From UBA10649 sp963793105 (GTDB taxonomy: Bacteria > Actinomycetota > Actinomycetes > S36-B12): a DNA stretch of 64,000 nt. A program made the position numbers and the translations under genes. Shown here in pieces: positions 41,115 to 48,725 of the stretch (position 1 is its first letter; every line of letters starts with the position of its first letter). The stretch is from assembly GCA_963793105.1 (NCBI GenBank), contig CAWBZB010000004.1, positions 310,001 through 374,000 of the forward strand, given 5' to 3'. Under the pieces are notes generated by a model. It searched no databases, was not told where the DNA came from, and saw only the letters and a program-made list of their open reading frames with translations.

Positions 41115-42078
41115 AGGAGGAGGTGAAGTGCTGGTGCCCGCCATCCTCACGCGGAGTGCCGTCGACCGTGACGACCGGCTCCCCCGCACTCACGAAGCCG
41201 ATCACCAAGAACCCGTCGGGAAGTGCCGCGTCCGCAGGGAAGGTCGCCAGCAGCGCATGGTCGTCACCGCCGGTCAACATCCACTCGCGCGCATCCACGT
41301 TGTAGGCGGACGCGGCCGCCTGCATGGGCTCGGGGATCTCCCAGTCGTCGGTGTCGATCTCGATCGTGACACCCGAGGCCCGCGCCACGTGCAGCGCGTC
41401 CGCGATAAGGCCGTCGCTGACGTCGATCATCGAGGTCGCCCCTGCCTCGGCCGCCCGCGGTCCGGCGGCATAGTCCGGCTGCGGGTATCGATGTGCGTCG
41501 ACGAGCACCTTGGGCGAACGGAAGCCGCGGGAGAGCAGGGCCAGCCCCGCAGCTGCCCAGCCGAACCGTCCGGCGATCGCCACCACGTCGCCCGGCTGGG
41601 CGCCCGAACGCAGAACGGGATCGCGTCCCTCCAGGTCGCCGAGCGCCGTGACGCTGATGACGACCTGTGGCGCTTCCACGACGTCTCCTCCCACCAGGTG
41701 CGCGCCCACCAGCCCGGCTTCCTCGCGCAGTCCGGCCGTGCAGCTGACCGCCCATGCCGCCGGCAGGTCGCCTGGCGCGCCGAAGCCCACGACGAGGCTG
41801 GTGGCCACGCCGCCCATCGCCGCGATGTCCGCGAGCGACGCCGCCGCCGCGCGGCGTCCGACGTCGACGGGGGTGGACCAGTCGCGCCGGAAGTGACGAC
41901 CCTCGACCAGCATGTCGCAGGTGACCGCGACGCGCCCGTCCGGTGCGGCGACCACGGCGGTGTCGTCGCCAGGACCCACAATCACCCCCTGCTCGCCTCC
42001 GCTGAGCGCTCCCGCGGTGATCCTGTCGATGAGGCCGAACTCCCCGATGTCCTGCACGGTTCCGCTGTCGCTGGTCAT
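41113..42078 (-). CDS. thiL: Thiamine-monophosphate kinase
   Basis: A 321-residue enzyme phosphorylating thiamine phosphate to thiamine diphosphate. The N-terminus (E-F-G-L-I-D-R-I-T), G-P-G-D-D-T-A-V and C-D-M-L-V-E-G-R-H-F match the AIRS-like ThiL fold; I-D-V-S-D-G-L-I-A-D and G-G-D-D-H-A-L-L-A-T are the C-terminal signatures. ATG start. A TGC-GAGACT element ends six bases upstream, so the mRNA may be leaderless. Divergent from the Lrp-type gene 18 bases away. No TPP-riboswitch-like region is possible in that small gap. Confidence 0.94.
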   Translation of the reverse strand: MTSDSGTVQDIGEFGLIDRITAGALSGGEQGVIVGPGDDTAVVAAPDGRVAVTCDMLVEGRHFRRDWSTPVDVGRRAAAASLADIAAMGGVATSLVVGFGAPGDLPAAWAVSCTAGLREEAGLVGAHLVGGDVVEAPQVVISVTALGDLEGRDPVLRSGAQPGDVVAIAGRFGWAAAGLALLSRGFRSPKVLVDAHRYPQPDYAAGPRAAEAGATSMIDVSDGLIADALHVARASGVTIEIDTDDWEIPEPMQAAASAYNVDAREWMLTGGDDHALLATFPADAALPDGFLVIGFVSAGEPVVTVDGTPREDGGHQHFTSS

Positions 42079-42096
42079 GGCGCTAGTCTCGCAGGC

Positions 42097-42333
42097 ATGT
42101 CAGTGCAGGCGTACGTGCTCATCCAGACCGAGGTCGGCAAGGCCGCGACCGTCGTGCAGGCGATCCGCGACATCGAGGGGGTCACGCTCGCGGAGGACGT
42201 GACAGGCCCCTATGACGTCATCGTTCGCGCCGAGGCCAGAACGGTGGACGCGCTCGGGAAGCTCGTGGTCGCGAAGATCCAGGGCGTACCGGGAATCACC
42301 CGCACGCTGACCTGCCCGGTCGTCAACCTCTGA
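42097..42333 (+). CDS. Stand-alone Lrp/AsnC ligand-binding (RAM) domain
   Basis: A 78-residue protein with only the effector domain of Lrp/AsnC regulators: beta-alpha-beta-beta-alpha-beta, with V-Q-A-Y-V-L-I-Q-T, G-P-Y-D-V-I-V-R-A-E and P-G-I-T-R-T-L-T-C-P. No DNA-binding domain. Such small proteins may bind amino acids and form multimers with other regulators. TAGTCT ends seven bases before the ATG (42084-42089), so it may be leaderless. The thiL / Lrp / ddl neighbourhood is conserved in actinobacteria. Confidence 0.9.
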   Translation: MSVQAYVLIQTEVGKAATVVQAIRDIEGVTLAEDVTGPYDVIVRAEARTVDALGKLVVAKIQGVPGITRTLTCPVVNL

Positions 42334-42348
42334 CGACGGGTCCGCTCC

Positions 42349-43398
42349 CTAGTGGAGCCCCGTGCCCTTGCGCAGGGCATCGGCGACGAGCCGGTCCACG
42401 AGCTCGGGGTAGTCGACCCCTGAGGCCGCCCACATGCGCGGGTACATCGAGATCGCGGTGAAGCCGGGCATGGTGTTCACCTCGTTCAGCACGACCTCCC
42501 CGTCGGCGCGGACGAAGAAGTCCACTCGCGCCAGCCCGTCGCACGCAAGGGCGTCGAAGGCTCGGATCGCCGCCGCTTGGACACGCCCCTCGACCTCCGC
42601 CGGAAGCTCTGCGGGCACGACCAGCGTCGCCGAGTCGTCCAGGTACTTGGCCTCGAAGTCGTAGAAGTCATGCCGGGCATTCACGATGATCTCGGCGCAG
42701 CGGCTGGCGCGCCGTTCTCCGTCGGGACCGGCAAGCACGCCGCACTCGATCTCCCGAGCCCCCGTCACGGCCGCCTCCACGATGATCCGCGGGTCATGCT
42801 TGCGCGCCGACTCGACTGCAGCGCGAACATCGTCGGCCGACGTCACCCGAACGATGCCGAGCGATGACCCGGCCCGTGCCGGCTTGACGAACACCGGCAG
42901 CCCGAGTCGCGCGATGGCCGAGACGGCCGCTTCAGGATCGGTCCGCCAGTCGCGGTCGGAGATCACGACATACTCGCCCACGTCGAGCCCTGCCTCGGCC
43001 AGCATGCCCTTCATGAACCCCTTGTCCATCGCGATGGCCGACGCGAGCACGCCCGAACCGACATAGGGAACACCCACGGTCTCCAGCAGTCCCTGGACCG
43101 TGCCGTCCTCGCCCCACGGCCCGTGCAGGACCGGGAAGACCACGTCCACCTCGAGGCACGTGGACAGGTCGGCCGTCGGGGCCGTCGCGGCCACCTCGGG
43201 CAAGGCACCGGACTGGTCCAGGATGCCCAGTCCGCCGTCGTGGTCGCGGACCCAACGCCCGTCGCGAGCGATCCCGATCACGGAGATGTCGTAGCGCTCC
43301 GGGTCGAGCGCGGCGACGATGGAACGGCCGCTGATGCACGAGATGGCGTGCTCACTGCTGCGGCCGCCGAGGAGAACGGCCACGCGGATGCGCTTCAC
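42349..43398 (-). CDS. ddl: D-alanine--D-alanine ligase
   Basis: A 349-residue ATP-grasp enzyme making the D-Ala-D-Ala end of peptidoglycan precursors. Motifs: V-L-L-G-G-R-S-S-E-H at the start, L-H-G-P-W-G-E-D-G-T-V-Q-G, V-K-P-A-R-A-G-S-S-L-G and E-V-N-T-M-P-G-F-T-A-I-S-M-Y-P near the end. The loop residues are consistent with D-Ala rather than D-lactate specificity, though this is not tested. GTG start; TACGGT ends six bases before it, so the transcript may be leaderless. Convergent with the Lrp-type gene, divergent from the PLP enzyme. Confidence 0.95.
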   Translation of the reverse strand: MKRIRVAVLLGGRSSEHAISCISGRSIVAALDPERYDISVIGIARDGRWVRDHDGGLGILDQSGALPEVAATAPTADLSTCLEVDVVFPVLHGPWGEDGTVQGLLETVGVPYVGSGVLASAIAMDKGFMKGMLAEAGLDVGEYVVISDRDWRTDPEAAVSAIARLGLPVFVKPARAGSSLGIVRVTSADDVRAAVESARKHDPRIIVEAAVTGAREIECGVLAGPDGERRASRCAEIIVNARHDFYDFEAKYLDDSATLVVPAELPAEVEGRVQAAAIRAFDALACDGLARVDFFVRADGEVVLNEVNTMPGFTAISMYPRMWAASGVDYPELVDRLVADALRKGTGLH

Positions 43399-43444
43399 GG
43401 CACGACCGTACCGGCTGTCCCTCGTGCAGGAGGACGTCGGCGGC

Positions 43445-43450
43445 TAGGGT
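43445..43450 (+). promoter_or_regulatory. -10 element for a leaderless transcript
   Basis: TAGGGT lies six bases before the GTG of the cystathionine enzyme gene. The divergent ddl has its own TACGGT on the minus strand at 43410-43405. Confidence 0.45.
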
Positions 43451-43456
43451 CGCCGT

Positions 43457-44578
43457 GTGCCCACGCCAGCGGACCCGGATCGGACCCCGTCGATCGACAC
43501 GGTCGCCGTGCACGCGGGCCGCCCACCGGTCGGGCCGAACCAGCCACTCAACACCCCGATCGTCCCCGCCTCCTCCTTCCACGCCGGCGGCGCACTCGAG
43601 TACGCCCGCGAGGAGGCACCGACCACCTCCGCCCTCGAAGCGGCGATCGGAGCACTCGAAGGCGGGACGGCGGTCGCGTTCTCCTCCGGCATGGCAGCCG
43701 CCAACGCGATGCTCGACCTGGTTCCAGCCGGTGCCCGCGTCGTGGCCCCCAGCGCCGCGTACACCGGCGTCGCCGTCCGGCTGCGGGAGCTCGCCGAGAT
43801 CGGTCGCATCGACCTTCGCATCGTGGAGGCCGACGACACCGCGGCGGTCGTCGCCGCCTGCGACGGGGCCCACCTGCTGTGGCTGGAAACGCCGACCAAC
43901 CCGATGCTCCAGGTGGCGGACCTGCCCGCCTGCGTCGAAGGGGCCCATGCTGCGGGCGCACTCGTCCTGGTCGACAACACCTTCGCCACTCCGATCCTGC
44001 AGAATCCCCTCGCCCTGGGAGTCGACGTCGTCATGCACAGCGTGACGAAGAGCCTGAGCGGGCATTCCGACCTGCTCATGGGGGCCCTCGTCGCGCGGGA
44101 CGCCGACCTGGCCGAGCGATTCCGGATCCGCCGGGTGCTGCTGGGCGCCGCCCCCGGCGCGTTCGACTGCTACCTCGCACTGCGCGGCATCCGGACGCTT
44201 GCGCTTCGCGTCCATCGTGGCCAGGCCAGCGCTCGGACCATCGTCAGCAGGCTCGAGGGGCATCCCGCAGTGCTTCGGGTGCGCTATCCCGGGTTCGGGA
44301 CGATCGCCGCGCTGGAGCTCACCGGGGGCGTCCCCGCTGCCGACGCGCTCTCCTCGTCGGTCCGCGTCTGGACCCATGCCACCAGCCTGGGCGGCGTCGA
44401 GTCGCTCCTCGAGCGTCGCCGCCGCTGGCCGCTGGAGAGCCGGACCGTTCCGGAGTCGCTGGTGCGGCTGTCCTTCGGCATCGAGGACGTCGAGGACCTC
44501 TGGGCCGATCTGGACCAGGCACTGCGCGCTGAGCCGCTGGCGATCCCACCGGCAGGGCCGACGACCGGCGGCGCGTGA
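43457..44578 (+). CDS. Cystathionine gamma-lyase/synthase family PLP enzyme
   Basis: A 373-residue fold-type I PLP enzyme. The lysine that binds PLP is K198 in S-V-T-K-S-L-S-G-H-S-D, with aspartate in L-V-D-N-T-F-A-T-P and E-T-P-T-N-P earlier, and H-A-T-S-L-G-G-V-E-S-L and V-R-L-S-F-G-I-E near the end. This family includes cystathionine gamma-synthase, gamma-lyase and methionine gamma-lyase; sequence alone does not decide the reaction. GTG start. Monocistronic; ends 28 bases from the convergent gpsA. Confidence 0.9.
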   Translation: MPTPADPDRTPSIDTVAVHAGRPPVGPNQPLNTPIVPASSFHAGGALEYAREEAPTTSALEAAIGALEGGTAVAFSSGMAAANAMLDLVPAGARVVAPSAAYTGVAVRLRELAEIGRIDLRIVEADDTAAVVAACDGAHLLWLETPTNPMLQVADLPACVEGAHAAGALVLVDNTFATPILQNPLALGVDVVMHSVTKSLSGHSDLLMGALVARDADLAERFRIRRVLLGAAPGAFDCYLALRGIRTLALRVHRGQASARTIVSRLEGHPAVLRVRYPGFGTIAALELTGGVPAADALSSSVRVWTHATSLGGVESLLERRRRWPLESRTVPESLVRLSFGIEDVEDLWADLDQALRAEPLAIPPAGPTTGGA

Positions 44579-44606
44579 CCCGCTTCGCCGCGACTGGAGC
44601 CCGCGC

Positions 44607-45620
44607 TCACTGCTCGGAGAGCAGGGCCTCCGCCTTGGTGTCACGGGACATGAAGGCAGACGCCATCTCGCGCGGTGACCGCCCATGGTGCACGACCTCG
44701 ACGACCTGCTCGGTGATCGGCATGTCGACGCCGTGCTCCCGTGCCAGCGCCAGGATCGGCTGGCAGCTCTTGTAGCCCTCGCAGGTCTGCTTGGTCGCCG
44801 CGATGGTCTCGTCGACCGTGAGTCCGCTCCCGAGGTTGACCCCGAAGGTGCGATTGCGCGAGAGCGGGGAGTTGCAGGTGGCCACGAGGTCCCCGACTCC
44901 GGCGAGTCCCTGGAAGGTCAGCGGGTCGGCGCCGAGAGCGACACCGAGACGAGCCATCTCGGCGAGTCCACGGGTGATGAGGGAGGCCTGCGAGTTCTCC
45001 CCCAGGCCCATTCCCACGGCGATGCCGTTCGCCAGGGCCACCACGTTCTTCACCGCGCCGCCGATCTCGGTCCCGACGACATCGGTCGTCCAGTACGGGC
45101 GGAAGTAGTCCGTCGTGCAGGCGTCCTGCAGGCGTCGCGCGCTGGCCTCGTCCGCACACGCGACCGTCGTGGCCGCCGGCTGGCGCTCGGCGATCTCGCG
45201 GGCCAGGTTGGGGCCCGACACGACAGCGACACGCTGGGCATCGACCTGCGCCGCCTCGCGGATCACCTCGCTCATCCGCTTCGTGGTGCCGAGCTCGATT
45301 CCCTTCATCAGGCTCACGAGAACGGCATCGGCATCGAGACCGGCGCCCCACACCGAGAGGTTCTCGCGCAGCACCTGGGCGGGCACGGCCAGGACGACGA
45401 GCGCCGCGCCCTCGGTGGCCTCCTGGGGGACGGTCGTCGCGCTGATGCGTTCGGGCAGATCGATTCCCGCGTGGTACGCCTCGTTGCGATGGCGCACGTT
45501 GATGTCCTCGACGACATCCGCGTCCCGACCCCAGATGACGACTTCGCTGCCGGCATCGGCGAGAACCATGCCGAAGGCCGTTCCCCACGAGCCGCTGCCC
45601 ATGATCGCCACTCGTGTCAT
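44607..45620 (-). CDS. gpsA: Glycerol-3-phosphate dehydrogenase [NAD(P)+]
   Basis: A 337-residue enzyme making glycerol 3-phosphate, the start of phospholipid synthesis. N-terminal Rossmann fold V-A-I-M-G-S-G-S-W-G-T-A-F-G-M; catalytic lysine in G-G-A-V-K-N-V-V-A-L-A-N-G; L-A-G-V-G-D-L-V-A-T-C and S-R-N-R-T-F-G follow. ATG at 45620 with AGGAAAGGG upstream, inside a longer open frame. Second gene after plsC, fitting a shared lipid role. Confidence 0.95.
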   Translation of the reverse strand: MTRVAIMGSGSWGTAFGMVLADAGSEVVIWGRDADVVEDINVRHRNEAYHAGIDLPERISATTVPQEATEGAALVVLAVPAQVLRENLSVWGAGLDADAVLVSLMKGIELGTTKRMSEVIREAAQVDAQRVAVVSGPNLAREIAERQPAATTVACADEASARRLQDACTTDYFRPYWTTDVVGTEIGGAVKNVVALANGIAVGMGLGENSQASLITRGLAEMARLGVALGADPLTFQGLAGVGDLVATCNSPLSRNRTFGVNLGSGLTVDETIAATKQTCEGYKSCQPILALAREHGVDMPITEQVVEVVHHGRSPREMASAFMSRDTKAEALLSEQ

Positions 45621-45666
45621 CGTGACCCTTTCCTGTCGTCGCGCATGGTGCCCTTCCGTCTCAGGA

Positions 45667-46437
45667 TCATGCACCCTCCGTGCCCGGCTCGCTCGCGGTA
45701 TCCGGCGGTCGCTGGCGCCTGAACACCATCCGAGTCGCCGGCGGCTGCTCCTGACGGATGGTCGCGAGCAGAGCGGAGATGGCATCCATGAGCCGGTCGC
45801 CGCCGATCGCCAGAGTGTGTGCGTTCATCGGCTCGTCCACGAGATCGGACAGATCGACCGGGTCACCGATCGCGATCCGGATCCGCTTGCGGGGCAGGAA
45901 CTTGAACTCCTTCTTGTAGGGACCCATCACGAGGTGCGATCCCCACTGCACCATGGGGAACAACGGCCGTCCGGAGGACAGTGCCAGGCGCACGGCTCCG
46001 GTCTTCGCCGACATCGGCCACAGGTCGGGATCACGGGTGATCGTCCCTTCGGGATAGACGACGACGCATTCGCCCTCCTCGAGAGCGGTGAGCGCATCGC
46101 GGATCGCGGCCCCGGCCTCGGTGGACTCGCGGTAGACCGGGATCTGCCCGGCATGCGTGATGAGCGGGCCGAGGACGGGCGTCCGGAACACCGCCTCCTT
46201 GCCGAGAAAACGCGGCGGCCGGTCGGCCTCCCACAGGGCGAAGGCGACGACCGGTGGATCGAACCACGAGGTGTGGTTCGGCGCGACGATGATGCCGCCG
46301 TCGGCCTCGGTCAGCTTCTCGGTCCCGGTCATCTCCCACGAGACGACGAACCGCATGAGGGGCCACAGGATGAAGACGACGAACCGGTACGCGAGGCCCA
46401 GGTGCTGCCGACGACGCACATGTGGCGCCCGTGCCAT
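45667..46437 (-). CDS. 1-acylglycerol-3-phosphate acyltransferase family protein
   Basis: A 256-residue PlsC-like acyltransferase. The catalytic motif N-H-T-S-W-F-D-P-P (H-x-x-x-x-D), then G-Q-I-P-V-Y-R, Y-P-E-G-T-I-T and V-Q-W-G-S are all present. There is a hydrophobic N-terminal segment (about 14-34). It probably makes phosphatidic acid, or acylates a related glycerolipid. ATG with GGAGGGGAGG upstream. Transcribed with gpsA, supplying acceptor and donor steps of phospholipid synthesis. Confidence 0.92.
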   Translation of the reverse strand: MARAPHVRRRQHLGLAYRFVVFILWPLMRFVVSWEMTGTEKLTEADGGIIVAPNHTSWFDPPVVAFALWEADRPPRFLGKEAVFRTPVLGPLITHAGQIPVYRESTEAGAAIRDALTALEEGECVVVYPEGTITRDPDLWPMSAKTGAVRLALSSGRPLFPMVQWGSHLVMGPYKKEFKFLPRKRIRIAIGDPVDLSDLVDEPMNAHTLAIGGDRLMDAISALLATIRQEQPPATRMVFRRQRPPDTASEPGTEGA

Positions 46438-46537
46438 GCTGCCTCCCCTCCGCTTCCATCGAGACTAGCCCGATTGCCTCCACGACGTGACCCGTCCGCG
46501 CGACCGGACCTCCCCCCGCATGCGCTTGGATGGGTGG

Positions 46538-47362
46538 GTGACCGCCGACGCCGATTGGACTGTGGTCATTCCCGTCAAGACGCTCGCCGAGGCGAAGTCC
46601 CGAATGGATCCCGCCGCGCGCGAGTCCGGCGAGCTCGCCATGGCCTTCTTCCTCGACACCCTCGATGCGACGCGGGCATGCACGGCGGTCACCGAGATCC
46701 TCGTCGCAACGTCGGACGCACGGGTGGCCGACGCGGCGGTCTCGGCCGGCTGCACCGTCGTCAGCGACGCGGGCCACCCGGGCATCAACGCTGCCGCCCA
46801 GCATGCCGCGGCGCAGCGCATCGGCACAGGAGGGTTGGCCGTGATCGTCTCCGACCTGCCCTGCCTGACCGCGTCGGCGCTGTCCGCCGTCATCGCGGCG
46901 GCCGGCAGCCATCCGACCTCGTTCCTGGCCGACGCCGACGGTGAGGGCACGACGATCTGGCTGGCACGGCAAGGCGAGAGCGTGGAACCGCGATTCGGCG
47001 TTCGCTCGCGCGCGGCCCACGCGAGCACAGGCGCCACGGATCTTGTCCATGCCGACCCCGACCTCGTCGATTCGTTCGCGCCGGCTCGCCGCGACGTCGA
47101 TACCCGCGAAGCCCTGGAGCTGGCACGGCCGCTCGGACTCGGGCAGCACACCCTCTCCGTCGTGGGCGTCGCTCCCGGTCGACTCGTGACCGTCGCCGGC
47201 ACGACCGACGATTTCGTGCGAGTCGTGGACGAGGCCGGCCTGACCGCTCACGTTCCGCTCCGCGTCGTGACGCGGGCCGGACTCCTCAGCCTGCATCGAG
47301 GCCAGCGGCTGGTTCTCGAGAACGGTGCCGACGGAACGGTCGCCGCCGTGCGTCTGCCCTGA
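46538..47362 (+). CDS. cofC: CofC/FbiD guanylyltransferase with extra C-terminal domain
   Basis: A 274-residue protein. Residues 1 to about 202 match the nucleotidyltransferase that activates phospholactate or phosphoenolpyruvate for coenzyme F420: W-T-V-V-I-P-V-K-T-L-A-E-A-K-S-R-M, V-S-D-L-P-C-L and F-G-V-R-S-R-A-A-H. The enzyme normally ends at about 210 residues. Here some 70 further residues follow, with G-V-A-P-G-R-L-V-T-V and S-L-H-R-G-Q-R-L-V-L; the latter resembles the last strands of a cold-shock/OB fold. I take the GTG at 46538, which matches the family start; an ATG at 46520 is possible. A sign that the organism makes F420. Confidence 0.85.
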   Translation: MTADADWTVVIPVKTLAEAKSRMDPAARESGELAMAFFLDTLDATRACTAVTEILVATSDARVADAAVSAGCTVVSDAGHPGINAAAQHAAAQRIGTGGLAVIVSDLPCLTASALSAVIAAAGSHPTSFLADADGEGTTIWLARQGESVEPRFGVRSRAAHASTGATDLVHADPDLVDSFAPARRDVDTREALELARPLGLGQHTLSVVGVAPGRLVTVAGTTDDFVRVVDEAGLTAHVPLRVVTRAGLLSLHRGQRLVLENGADGTVAAVRLP

Positions 47363-47378
47363 ATCGACCAGGCCACAT

Positions 47379-47414
47379 GACTGGACCCCCCGTCCTTCGA
47401 CGGGGGGTCCAGTC
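47379..47414. terminator. Bidirectional terminator between cofC and hup
   Basis: Perfect 16-bp stem (47379-47394 with 47399-47414), tetraloop cttc, extended by four more pairs after a 2-base bulge. Lies between convergent genes, about 17 bases after cofC and 24 before the hup stop. Confidence 0.9.
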
Positions 47415-47437
47415 GTGGTGCTATGCAGGCGCGGCGT

Positions 47438-47965
47438 CTAGCGCTTCGCCGCAGCCTTCTTGGCGGGGGCCTTCTTCGCCGGGGCCTTCTTGGCCGGGGC
47501 CTTCTTGGCCGGCGCCGCCTTCTTCACGGGCGCAGCCTTCTTGACCGGGGCCTTCTTGGCCGGCGCCGCCTTCTTCACGGGCGCAGCCTTCTTCGCCGGG
47601 GCCTTCTTGACCGGCGCAGCCTTCTTGGCCGGCGCCGCCTTCTTCACGGGCGCAGCCTTCTTGACCGGGGCCTTGCTCACGATCTTCTTGGCGCCGGACA
47701 CGACAGCCTTGAACTCAGTGCCGGGACGGAACTTGGGAAGCTTGGTGGCCTTGATCTTGACCGTCTCGCCGGTGCGCGGGTTGCGACCGAGGCGGGCCTT
47801 GCGGGCCTGGCTCTCGAAGACGCCGAAGCCGCTGACAGCGACCTTCTCGCCCCGGACGACGGCCTTCTTCGTCTCTTCGATGAACGCGTCAACGATCTCG
47901 GTGACGTCGCGCTTGCTGTGGCCCAGGCGAGTGGACACAGCGTCAATCAGTTCTGCCTTGTTCAC
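47438..47965 (-). CDS. hup: HU-family DNA-binding protein with Lys/Ala/Pro tail
   Basis: A 175-residue nucleoid protein. Residues 1-92 are a full HU (M-N-K-A-E-L-I-D-A-V, G-F-G-V-F-E, G-R-N-P-R-T-G-E). Residues 93-175 are a basic tail of P-V-K-K-A-A and P-A-K-K-A-P units, like the histone H1-type tails of mycobacterial and streptomycete HU. It bends and compacts DNA; the tail adds affinity and may be acetylated on lysine. GTG start. Two palindromes just upstream (GGGTATACCC 47966-47975 and CCCTCCGGAGGG 47974-47985) overlap the ribosome site. Confidence 0.95.
   Translation of the reverse strand: MNKAELIDAVSTRLGHSKRDVTEIVDAFIEETKKAVVRGEKVAVSGFGVFESQARKARLGRNPRTGETVKIKATKLPKFRPGTEFKAVVSGAKKIVSKAPVKKAAPVKKAAPAKKAAPVKKAPAKKAAPVKKAAPAKKAPVKKAAPVKKAAPAKKAPAKKAPAKKAPAKKAAAKR
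47444..47672 (-). repeat. Tandem repeats coding the HU tail
   Basis: Tandem 15- to 18-base units (gccttcttggccgg and gccttcttcacggg variants) encode K-K-A-P/K-K-A-A blocks. Several 57-base higher-order copies are nearly identical (near 47504-47560 and 47555-47610), suggesting recent expansion. Confidence 0.7.
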
Positions 47966-48104
47966 GGGTATACCCCTCCGGAGGGTGTGATGGCCGGCCG
48001 GCTGGCCGGTGTCCTCACCCTATTGGGGTCGGGCGTGCCAACGGAAATCGCCACGCCGGGTTTGCCTTGCAGGGCAACAGGAATGGCCGGGCTCCCGGTT
48101 CGGG

Positions 48105-48120
48105 CGTGACCTAGGTCACG
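48105..48120. repeat. 16-bp palindrome at the leuD stop
   Basis: CGTGACCTAGGTCACG is perfect and spans the leuD stop codon. Two weaker hairpins follow on the minus strand. It may help end leuD or bind a protein. Confidence 0.4.
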
Positions 48121-48707
48121 GGCGTCGTGGTGGGCTTCCAGTGCGGACGCCGCGCCTCGAATGCCGTGATCTCGGCCGCCGACTGGAGGGTGATGCCGAT
48201 GTCATCCAGGCCCTCCATCAGGCGCCAGCGCACGTAGTCGTCCACGTCGAAGTCGGCGACGAGCTCGCCGGCCCGAATCTGGCGGCTGTCGAGGTCGATC
48301 GTCACCTCGAGACCCGGATCGGCCTCGATCGCGGACCAGAGGCGCTCGACGACGTCTTGGGGCACCTGTGCGGTGAGCAGCCCACCCTTGCCCGAGTTCC
48401 CTCGGAAGATGTCCGCGAATCGCGACGACACCACAACGGCGAACCCATAGTCCTGCAACGCCCACACGGCGTGCTCGCGTGAGGAACCCGTGCCGAAATC
48501 AGGTCCGGCCACCAGGACGGTCGCCCCCTCGTAGTACGGACGGTTGAGCACGAAGTCCGGATCCCGACGCCAGGCCGCGAACAGCCCGTCCTCGAAGCCA
48601 TGCCGGGTGATCCGCTTGAGGTACTCGGCCGGGATGATCTGGTCGGTGTCGACGTTGCTGCGTCGCAGCGGCACAGCAGTGCCGGTGTGGACGATGAACT
48701 TCTCCAT
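48111..48707 (-). CDS. leuD: 3-isopropylmalate dehydratase small subunit
   Basis: A 198-residue partner of LeuC converting 2- to 3-isopropylmalate in leucine synthesis (and citramalate to methylmalate if shared with the CimA route). Motifs: N-V-D-T-D-Q-I-I-P-A-E-Y-L, F-G-T-G-S-S-R-E-H-A (substrate loop) and I-F-R-G-N-S-G-K-G-G. ATG, 18 bases after leuC. Normal length. Confidence 0.96.
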   Translation of the reverse strand: MEKFIVHTGTAVPLRRSNVDTDQIIPAEYLKRITRHGFEDGLFAAWRRDPDFVLNRPYYEGATVLVAGPDFGTGSSREHAVWALQDYGFAVVVSSRFADIFRGNSGKGGLLTAQVPQDVVERLWSAIEADPGLEVTIDLDSRQIRAGELVADFDVDDYVRWRLMEGLDDIGITLQSAAEITAFEARRPHWKPTTTPVT

Positions 48708-48725
48708 GTCGGTCTCCGTTGCGTC

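Noticed and set aside
42079..42096. A TPP riboswitch for thiL
   Set aside because: The gap to the divergent gene is only 18 bases, with a promoter element in it.
47444..47672. Possible CRISPR-like or satellite array near 47.5 kb
   Set aside because: The units are the coding repeats of the HU tail, in frame, with no unique spacers.
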